A DNA stretch of 64,000 nt, from the NCBI GenBank assembly GCA_032622095.1, contig CP136062.1, positions 134,433,282-134,497,281 on the forward strand, in the 5' to 3' direction. Positions 55,576-64,000 of this stretch are shown here, piece after piece. The DNA is from Siphonodentalium dalli (lineage: Eukaryota; Mollusca; Scaphopoda; Gadilida; Siphonodentaliidae). Below the pieces are notes generated by a model. That model was not told the origin of the DNA. It made no database searches and was given only the letters and a program-made list of their open reading frames with translations. The stretch's first letter is position 1. The number at the start of each line of letters is the position of its first letter. The position numbers were made by a program, and so were the translations under genes.

Positions 55576-55616
55576 ACCATGTTGTTAAATAGAATACAAT
55601 GTCCTGTTCTGCTTTA
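55527..55616 (+). repeat. LTR-like direct repeat, 3' copy
   Basis: Matches 47913-48001, with small indels (an extra TGTT near 55579 and a longer CATTCTTACC segment). TATTATATAGAATAAACC gives both a TATA-like and an AATAAA signal. Similarity ends at GCTTTA in both copies, as expected for LTR ends. Confidence 0.65.
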
Positions 55617-55659
55617 GACACGTACACCTTTGAATTTTGATCTACACTATCGGCTTTGT

Positions 55660-56510
55660 AACACTTTTTAACATATCGGTACACTGAGACGAATAGAACT
55701 TAGAAATATCCTGCGGTTTTCCCACAGGGACGTTACATTATTTGTAACACCAATCAACAACTGGTCTCTGTGGATCTCAGAAATCATGTGTATAGCGGTC
55801 GCGTTGTAAATATAGAAGGCCGATGACTTCTCTGATCGAGAGGTCACGGTCGTTACACGCTAGCTTTGTGTGATAACCGAAGTATTAGTAAGCAACGTCG
55901 GGCGCGGTTATTCCATGGATGTGTGACCGGCTTGGGATTCCGGGTGCTGCCAACGTTCGGTGCGACTCCCACACTTCTCTCTCACTCTCTCTCTCTCTCT
56001 CGTTCTGTTACACATGTAACGTAATGCCTCGTAACAATTTATCGCTACACTGAGACGAGTTGAAAAAATATACCGCAGTTTTCTCACAGGGACTTTATAT
56101 CATTTGTAACACAGTCCTGTCTACGAGCGGTCACTGTGGATCTCTGAAATCATATAACGATTCGTAACACTTTGTAACATATCGCTGCATTGAGATGAGT
56201 TTTAATAATATGCTGCGGTTTTTTTTGGGGGGGGGGGACTTAATATAATTTGTAACATGTACCGGTAACGCCTTATAACACTTTGCAACATATCGCTACA
56301 ATAAAAGGAGGTGAAGAAACATTGAATGCTGCATATTTTTTTTTACGGGGACTTTGCAAGTTTCAGTTTGTACGTAGGGCCAGTCTCTGTGGAATCTCAG
56401 AAATCATGAAACGCTTTGTAACATATCGTTACACTGAGACGAAGGGAAAAAATATGTTGCAGTTTTCTCACGGGACTGGTACAATGTTTGGGGACATCTG
56501 TAAACAGTAA
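55660..56510. repeat. Tandem repeat with GTAACATATCGCTACACTGAGACG units
   Basis: Five degenerate units near 55670, 56030, 56170, 56285 and 56420, each with TAACATATCG.TACA.TGAGA, then TGCGGTTTTCTCACAGGGAC, then CTGTGGATCTCAGAAATCAT. A CTCT microsatellite lies at 55975-56002 and a G-run at about 56227-56239. Confidence 0.8.
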
Positions 56511-56589
56511 TTAAAAATTTCATCCTATAATATAAATTCAAATTGTAGTGCCCAGAATATATAACCACTAAATTTAATAGTCTTACCAC

Positions 56590-56737
56590 ACGTCCACAGG
56601 AGCTTGGAACTTGATCAATAACTGCCTTAATTATTTATGCTAATTAGCATTTTTTTTGGCCCAGCATTATGGCCAAAAAAATGGTAATTAGGCTAATTAA
56701 TGCAATTATTAATCAAGTTCCACACTCCTGTGGTCTT
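56590..56737. mobile_element. Palindromic element, about 148 bp
   Basis: CCACAGGAGCTTGGAACTTGA at the left and TCAAGTTCCACACTCCTGTGG at the right. The inner arms AATTATTTATGCTAATTAGC / GGCTAATTAATGCAATTATT pair imperfectly. No coding capacity. Confidence 0.75.
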
Positions 56738-57156
56738 ACAAAATGACAAGTGGTACCTGCTGGGAAAATGTAAATAAAATTATAAATGAAACGAAAACTA
56801 AAAAGTTGTGCATGTTTAGTCATGCATTTCGTAACGAAACGGCGCAAATACGACCAAATTTACACTCTGTAAACAGCTTGGGAATGTTTATTATATTGGG
56901 GCATTGTCTTTATTTGGATAGTTATTTATTATTCTTTTATTGGCTTTCATAGCGTTCGTGAAAAAAGTGTGTACTGCGAAGCGAGTGCGAATAAAATAGC
57001 GTCCCTAGTTACTATGCAACGGACTACAAATATCATTGCGCGCAAGTACTTTTGGGTCGTTTTTGTTGCACTGATAAAATCTCGACCTAATGTAATTATC
57101 CGATATAATTACATTAGCTTTGATAAACTCAACGGCAATTTACTATAGAAAATGAA

Positions 57157-57340
57157 GTGGGTGTAATTATTAAGGAATAATCTCGATTTCCTAATGTAAT
57201 TACACAGTCTAAAGGCATATGCCGAATCACAAACTCTTATAAATCGCTTCGCGATTTATAGGTTTGTGATTCGGCATATGCCTTTAGACTGTGTAATTAC
57301 ATTAGGAAACCGAGATTATTCCTTAAGTACAATCCCCACA
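57157..57340. mobile_element. Long palindrome, about 184 bp
   Basis: Arms GTGTAATTATTAAGGAATAA to CTTATAAATCG pair with CGATTTATAGG to GGATTGTACTTAAGG around a CTTCG loop at about 57248. The inner 75 bp per arm are almost perfect (TCTAAAGGCATATGCCGAAT). Confidence 0.8.
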
Positions 57341-60121
57341 TTATAGCTATCACAATAAGCAGTCGTGTATTGCTACCTTATATGATACACTATAGACATT
57401 TCCTACTGATGAGATGTCATGAAAAGAATTAACACCAACGCGTATCTGCATCAGGAATTGCCTTTTGATATGGTAACACCAATATTTCTCAATTAGAACT
57501 CCGGCTTAGAGTATAGCAGAGAAGGCTAGACATTGGGATGGTAACAGTTGTCCCTCAAACTAAGATGGTAGTCTAAACATACTTTCAAATTTCAGAGAGT
57601 TTGATTTTCTCTTCAACTCCATCTTCACTTAATATCAAGACATTTGAAGACATGACACGTATGCAGTATATACATCCGTTAATTTGTATAGGACACTAAA
57701 GCTATGCGCATATACTTAAAAGTAGCCGATTAACTTAATTCCCCATGTAGTCGGATTCCTAATGTCATTTTGCATTTTTGGTTTGTTAAAAGCGATCTGA
57801 AAACGGATTATGTATGCCTAGTAGGTGTGTTTTCAGGATTCACTTGTTTCCATTCTTGAATTTTGGCGGGTCGGCCTAAATCAGGGTCAACAGAAAACGA
57901 TATAGATGGTGCCGTCTGGCACATGGTGATCGGTGCGATTTGAAACTTCTCCAAACTACTAGATATGACTGTTACATGTATTTTTGAAAATTTTGATGTG
58001 ATCGGTTCATTCTTGTTGGCTACAGTTGTGATCAAAATTTAACACTGAGCCCTATGGAGATTCTAGTACTTTGGATAAATGGCGCCATTTTGCGTATTAT
58101 GATACGCGCGTACTGGTACTGATATTCCTAAAAAATACTAAGTATGAAACACAGACGTAGTTTTAAAAAGAATGGATGTGATCAGATGATTCTTGCTGGG
58201 TACAGTTGCGATAAAAATTTAACACTTAACCCTGTGGAGAATTTCGTGTTATATTCAAACGTTGATTGTAATATCACTTATTAGCAATCGTGCGCAACTA
58301 TATATGTAGACTAACATTCGTGATTTAATATATGATATAGTTATGCATCGAGATACAGTAATTGGCAAAAGTAAGTGTCGAATGGTTTTGTAATTTCGAT
58401 AATATCCAGCCTGTTGAATCAAACGAAAATATTCACAACAAGACTGTTCACGATGTGATTACATATTATATTATTGTTTTATTTGATACTTGTCTGTCTT
58501 GTTGTCCACGGACTAGTTTTTAAAACCACATCGTTGATCATAACGGGATGTAGTGTCACACATAAACAGGTATATAGATGGTAGTTGTTCGTTGTCATTA
58601 ACTCAATCGTTGTCATCGGAGTCTATCCCACATGCACTGAGAGAATCTGTGTTTTCGCAGGATTTGTGCTTCTGATAAATGGACATTTCGGTGCAGCTGA
58701 GATCTTTACTATAGCGATATACTATATAGGCTTTACTTTCACACTTCCCACGCCAGTTACATTTTGGCCAACTTCAGTACAGCGACTGAAACCCAACATT
58801 CACCATCAATATTCTGACCACAGTTAATCTCCACGCTTCGTGTATAGCTGTGAAAATCAAGTAAATTCGAATTTAAACTAAAGTAGAGCTTAATGAGTAA
58901 AATAGATATCAACCATATAGTTGCATTTTTCTGCAAATTCCGAGTAGGTGCTTAGTAACCGTCACTAAGGAGCTATCGGGACCGATGGCAAAGTCTTATA
59001 ATGATCAGTGGCCTATGCAGAGCATGGCTGCATAGTTTTAGACATACGTGTGCCCAACTTTGAACAAACCAGCACCATGTGATTAGACGCTGACTAAATT
59101 AAGGCAATACCAATGAATGATTAGTACACCATTGTGACATTTTATTAGCAACCGTTGATAACCTTAAATATGACATGGTTCACTTTGACGGCCAGGTATA
59201 TCTCAAATTTCACATTTGGGTATTAACTGCATCGGAAACGCAAACGTTGAATTACGACCCTATCAGCTACAATTGCAAGGTAATTTCCTAGATAAAGTTT
59301 CTTGATCTTATAATGATCAATGGCCCATGGGGCACTAAAATGTACAGTTTCATATATGTGTCACCATTTGAACATAACCAATACCATCCGACTATAGACA
59401 CTATCTAATTTACGTGAAAATACCACGGCCCGGAGTGTTGAGTGTTGAGTATATTGAGCCAAGTATATTATTGGAGAACGATCCATTAAGCCTAAGTCGA
59501 TGGTGTGTTCACAACAGATGGAGTCATGATACATTATGAAGGATGATGGAAGGGTTCCCTCAACTATGTTCTTCGACACAGTATTGTCCCCGAACTGTGT
59601 CACGTGCATCTTACTGTGTTGTACTATAATATAAGATCAAGCACATAATGCACATATATATCTTATAAATAAATTATCTCTTAGAAAGTGTCCAGAGATG
59701 TCTTGCCTATTTATACTGACAATTTATTTTTATTCTTGTGGCAAAGGATTTGAGGGAGTGATTTGTTATGTTGACTATAAGGTGTTAATTTAGTATCGAC
59801 TATAAGGTGTTAATTTAGTATCGAGTGGACGGAGAAAGTTTTTTCTTTATCATCAGATTAACATAATTTAAACTCCCAATTTTGATAAACTCGACCAGGA
59901 ATTATAGAACAACCATCTATATATGCCCTGCAATATTTAGCAATACATATGGACATGATAACATTGTTTAACAATTTTAAACAATACCACCCTATCCAAA
60001 TGTATGGCTAAACATATCATTGGCATAGATGAGTTGTTGTAATTGTTACATTGATGCTGGTCGGGTTTCTCCAAATTTAATACTAAAACAGAATGATCCA
60101 TAAGCTATATACGGTGGCTGG
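57341..60121. other. Gene-free region with two direct duplications
   Basis: 57990-58050 and 58170-58240 share GATGTGATC..TTCTTG..G and AAAATTTAACACT.A.CC. 58990-59100 and 59305-59400 share CTTATAATGATCA.TGGCC. The frame at 58585-58827 has a few hydrophobic stretches but no firm family match or splice support. Confidence 0.45.
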
Positions 60122-61260
60122 TTTAGGACATGGGAAATTGTTTTTGTTTATTTCGTGGCCACGAAATACTAATTCGTGGCCACGAAATTACTAATTCATG
60201 CCAACGAAATGCTATTTCGTGGCGAATTATAACTGATTGACCTTTGCATATATCCAGATACCTTTACGGTATGGTTACACTTGATGATGTTCTAGAAACA
60301 AGGCATACGATCGCAGAGAAGCTACTATAGACCCCTTATGACATGGGACAGGGCTCTATGGTGATATGAACGTCCGGTATAAACTAGCCCAGAGAGAACG
60401 GGGAACTTGAACACGGGTCAGGTGGCTCCAAGACAAACTGAATATTCTTTAGTTTCTACCACAAGGCATCGAATGGGAATGACATTTCACTCGGTATATT
60501 GTCCGATTTAAGTAAAATAAGGGTTTTGTAGGGTGGGCCCAAAACAAACTTGTAAATATTCACCCTTTCAACCATACGCGATCCAAAATGGTCGCCGCTC
60601 AGAAGGGGTCAAATAGGGTACACATTATTTCTCGGCCACTTGACCGATATAGATAAAATAAAGGGTGCTGTACGGTGGGGTCGCAAAGCAAGCTAAAATT
60701 TCACACCTTCAGCCATTCGAGCGAAAATGATAACTGATCAGAGGGGTCCATTTATGGTACCAAACAATTGCCCCCCCCCCATTTTAGGTCGAATACAGTG
60801 TGTTGTAGAGTGACCCCTGATGAGACAAGCATTTGGTATTCACCCGCTTTCACCATCCCCGATCCAAAATGGCCGCCCCAGATTGGTTCAAATATGGCAC
60901 CTATACAATTTCTCGGCCCCTTAATCGTTTGATGTGGTATAATTGGTGCTGTGGGGTGGCCACAAGATATACTGAATGTCGTGGGTGCCCTATGTGACCC
61001 CCCCCCCCCCACAGGACGGCGGCAACTTTGGATCGGGTTGGTGAAAGGGATGATTACTTTAATTTGTTTTACGGGCCACCCTATACAACACCCTTTATCT
61101 CAAATCGCCGTGGCTCGTGCCAAGAGGGTGGACAACTACAACCAGATCACCTCTATCCGCTTCCATTACAACAATGGGACTGACGATCGTATATCACAAT
61201 TAGTTATTTCGTGGCCACGAATTAGTTAGTGAAATAAAAAAAATATTCCCATGTCCTAAA
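60122..61260. mobile_element. 1.1-kb inverted-repeat element with 137-bp-type tandem core
   Basis: Ends TTTAGGACATGGGAA and TTCCCATGTCCTAAA, followed inward by TTATTTCGTGGCCACGAA on both sides (the palindrome TTCGTGGCCACGAA occurs twice at the left). The core (about 60520-61110) holds about five inverted, divergent units of the array at 9818-11275 (CCAAAATGGCCGCC, CCAAAATGGTCGCC, GGGGCCGAGAAAT type). Poly-C runs at 60771 and 61001. Confidence 0.8.
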
Positions 61261-61619
61261 AGTTTTGACTGACACTTACATAAATATGACTCGCAGAATT
61301 GTTAGCACACAACTCCGTATTATGCGGTACTTCGTCCTGGCAATACACATTAATTTTGTAAATTGATGAATAACAACATCAATCAATTTTACAACGACAT
61401 CCTGAAACTTTATTCATGATAAGCATTACATTTATGCTTGATGTCGGGGTCCCCTCCATAAACCAATATTCATAATTCACATTTTGTAATATATATTTTA
61501 TTGATTTAATTGGAATAAATACTGTTTACATCAACCACATTTTATCAACTATTGTATCTGGTGTCCTGACTATATTGCAAGTTAATATGGTAAAATCACA
61601 TGTAATATATCGTAATTAC

Positions 61620-61750
61620 GTTTGACAGTTTACTCAAATGTTCACAGTGGTGGAACTTAATGGCTATCATATATGGATGGCTCTGAGAGCCATCCATATA
61701 TGATAGCCATTAAGTTCCACCACTGTGAACATTTGAGTAAACTGTCAAAC
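61620..61750. repeat. Perfect or near-perfect 131-bp palindrome
   Basis: GTTTGACAGTTTACTCAAAT pairs exactly with ATTTGAGTAAACTGTCAAAC. The pairing continues without visible mismatch to the centre GGCTCTGAGAGCC at about 61685. Confidence 0.9.
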
Positions 61751-63492
61751 TCTATATAGGGTCCAAAGTTAGTTTTGTTCGCAACTGTAGTACACTACCC
61801 GCGGAGACTTATCTGACGAACACCATTCTCAAAAATACATCTCAGAGTCATACTTTGACATATGTGCATAATTTCAACTCGCACAATTCATGAAAAGGCT
61901 AATCGTGTTAGTTAATATCTGTATAATCAAGAAACGCGCTTTAAATTTTTAGAATGTCAGACTGGAAACAAGTAGAGTCTGAAAGTAGACCGCCATATTT
62001 GATACTTTTGTTAATTTCAACTCGCACATCCACCAGAAGGTTAGTTATGAGGATTAATATTTGTATAATAAGCAAACGCTCTTTAAATTCTTAAAACAGT
62101 CCAAAAAAACTTTTTTCCAATAAAATTTCAACTGGACACAGATAAACTCTGAAAGTAGACACGCTATTGATAAATAAACCGTTCGCATGTCGTTTTAGAC
62201 AATCCGAAATTGCGCGACCGTTGTTTTCGACCAAAGGAATCTGACTTGTGGAATCAGTGAGGGTGGGGGTAGGGTTTGCTTTTCTGCGATATCTTTACCA
62301 AAAATCGATGTATCGACGTTTTGTTTATGGCATATGATCAAGATATCCTTGTAGATTGTTCATGTTCGTAGATATGTGATGTAGCTGATTTCAAGAATAT
62401 ACAATACCTTAATATTTGGGAAAGAAAATTGAAAATGCTGTCATAAATACAATTCATCTGATGATTTTATGATAAAATTCCACATTAAGATATGTAATTA
62501 AGTAATTTGTGGCAAGATCTCTCCATGTTTTTCGATTTCTAAGAACAAAGAAAGCCACTTACCGAACTTGCTATGCGTAATAGCATGCTTTTATTACCAG
62601 GTGGACGGGAACAAAATAGAGGGGTACACAAACAAAAGCCTCACACAAACCTGTTTCCACTAAAATATCAAGCTGGAAACAGGTAGATTCTGAAAATAGA
62701 CACACTGGTGGCATAGAAACTGCTATCATATCGCTTTTAACATTCCGAAAACGCGCGACCATTTTTTTCGACATAAGGAATCCGACTAATGATGGAATGC
62801 CTGTGCGTCATTTGGTGGTGAACGAATACTGACTTTTGTATTTTGACTGCCATTTTGGCATCCATCTTGGATGATGTTGCACAGTTCTGTTGAAGTGTGA
62901 TGATAATTCCGTATGTGACACGAATATTTCTTTCCCATCACATAATTCCGTTCATTTCTTTAAATCTATTGCTAGAATATCAGAATTGATTTTTGACAAA
63001 ATTCTATAATTCGGTTGTCTGAAGTGGATTTTTGACAGATCGAACATGTTTTGTACAAGACAATTGGTGCACTACATTGCTGAAGCAATAAATAAACACT
63101 GAATGGCCACAATGCGCAGTCGCTAACAAACGGAAGGTCATTTACGTGAGATTCTTAAAAATCGCAACATTGGTGATTTTCTGGTGCCATTTTGGCAGCC
63201 ATCTTTGACTGGAATAATATTTTCTCGTGAATTTTGGTACTGTACTTTGAGAACTACTATTAATGAATTACCCTTACTGAAAAAAATGTATAACAATGAA
63301 GAAATATGCGCATAATTCGTCAGTTCTTAGGACAACCCTACACCTGAACTGAACTGACAATGACGTCATCTTTGTGACGTCATGATTCTCTCCAGTCGCG
63401 GACCCATGAAGTCTAACAAACTTTTTCCGACAAAGTAATTGATACCCTATCAGTCCTATCATAATATCATAGTCTCTACATTTGTTCAAAAA
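61751..63492. repeat. Old dispersed repeats related to the 3.4-kb foldback
   Basis: Repeated blocks ATTTCAACTCGCACA (about 61873, 62016), GAAAGTAGAC.CGC.AT (61980, 62150), ACTGGAAACA.GTAGA.TCTGAAA (61963, 62670), and CATTTTGGCAGCCATCTT (62850, 63190). No paired ends or coding sequence identified. Confidence 0.5.
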
Positions 63493-63867
63493 CGTTATCA
63501 GAATCGATTTATTGCAACAAATAATGCTAACCTGTATCAAATTTCCCAAAACTTGTTATTTATCAACATTTTGTTCAACAAAATATGGCCGTATTATCAC
63601 TAAAGTATCACGGAATTTGACCGAATTACCACTTGATTTTAGAGTTATCCATCTTCATCCGCAATTTAGTCCGAGACCATCCGTTTGACTACGTGTTTCT
63701 GGGCCACATATTATTACACATCGCGAGAAATAACAAACTTCAAAAATCGATATCTGATCACTATGAGCTTTGATGGGTGGGTTCCTCGACTTGAATAACA
63801 TATTTTTTACCCCCGAAGCCAAAGAAATAGTATTTTAGGAGCGTCTGATCGGATTGAGTACCTTTAA
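63493..63867. mobile_element. Family 4 element, copy 7 (left end missing)
   Basis: Starts within the element (GATTTATTGCAACAAATAATGC), carries ATCAACATTTTGTTCAACAA and CCACTTGATTTTAGAGTTAT, and ends GGATTGAGTACCTTTAA at 63867. Confidence 0.8.
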
Positions 63868-64000
63868 CTTAACTGATTCGTCATATCCAGTTTAATTGTA
63901 ACAAAGTTATTATCAGAGCCTTTCCCATTATGAACGACGATAAATAATTATTACGAATTGGGTACCACGTCACTAGAGTTTGTGTTCTTTATATTCGTTG

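Larger units (their letters stand above)
47913..55616 (+). mobile_element. LTR-bounded element without polymerase
   Basis: Direct repeats at both ends, a PBS-like site at 48003, a 2.6-kb leader and a long frame at 50624-54526 in the gag position. No protease, RT, RNase H or integrase motif is seen in any frame. This fits a large non-autonomous LTR retrotransposon, or an element that carries a host-derived or unrecognised structural gene. No clear polypurine tract precedes the 3' repeat. Confidence 0.55.

Noticed and set aside
58585..58827. Hydrophobic 80-codon frame considered as a transporter fragment
   Set aside because: Only a loose likeness to membrane transporter helices; no splice donor in phase and no firm motif.

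Overview
This is a window of nuclear DNA from an animal. It is AT-rich and gene-poor, has introns with consensus GT..AG ends, and is crowded with transposable elements. The element content (APE-type LINE remnants, many short inverted-repeat elements, elements with tandem-repeat cores like the 'pearl' elements of bivalves) and two secreted or membrane gene types (a C-type lectin domain protein, and a Thr-rich mucin-like membrane protein) suggest a lophotrochozoan, most likely a mollusc. That assignment is inference; the sequence holds no species marker. I see no rRNA, tRNA, CRISPR array or bacterial-type operon.

Host genes. (1) Positions 1-53 and 1309-3187 (+) are the last two exons of a gene whose protein has a coiled-coil-like start and about 19 copies of a 15-residue repeat. 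(2) A minus-strand gene ends at 18931 in a large exon encoding a Ser/Thr stalk, a Cys-Arg-Cys motif and one membrane segment; small Cys-containing exons at 26939-26968, 26761-26874 and 23133-23232 fit upstream of it, two of them in phase. (3) A minus-strand C-type lectin gene is reconstructed from three exons (43489-43564, 43191-43381, 42473-42557) whose phases agree; its 3' end is unresolved. (4) Weaker exon candidates lie at 23732-23826 (+), 28844-28932 with 29308-29378 (+), and 28430-28539 (-).

Layout. 0-9.5 kb: gene 1 plus foldback, hairpin-array and palindromic elements. 9.8-14.7 kb: a roughly 137-bp tandem array and nested inverted-repeat elements. 15.6-17.2 kb: a minisatellite. 18-26.9 kb: mucin-like gene with elements in its introns. 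27.3-39.3 kb: a decayed LINE split by a 501-bp element, a 3.4-kb foldback element carrying a second, oppositely oriented copy of the minisatellite, and a Helitron-like pair, followed by a second LINE fragment. 39.8-42 kb: another Helitron-like element, a hairpin element and a large inverted array of 16-bp units. 42.4-43.6 kb: the lectin gene. 47.9-55.6 kb: an LTR-like element with a tRNA-type primer site, a 2.6-kb leader with repeated hairpins, and one very long gag-position reading frame interrupted by a single in-frame TAA, with no polymerase. 55.6-64 kb: tandem repeats, palindromes and further inverted-repeat elements.

The most unusual items are the LTR-bounded element without pol and its lone stop codon, which sits where two internal homologous modules have glycine; the sharing of one hairpin core between elements with unrelated ends; and the opposite-strand pair of minisatellites, one of them the core of a foldback element.
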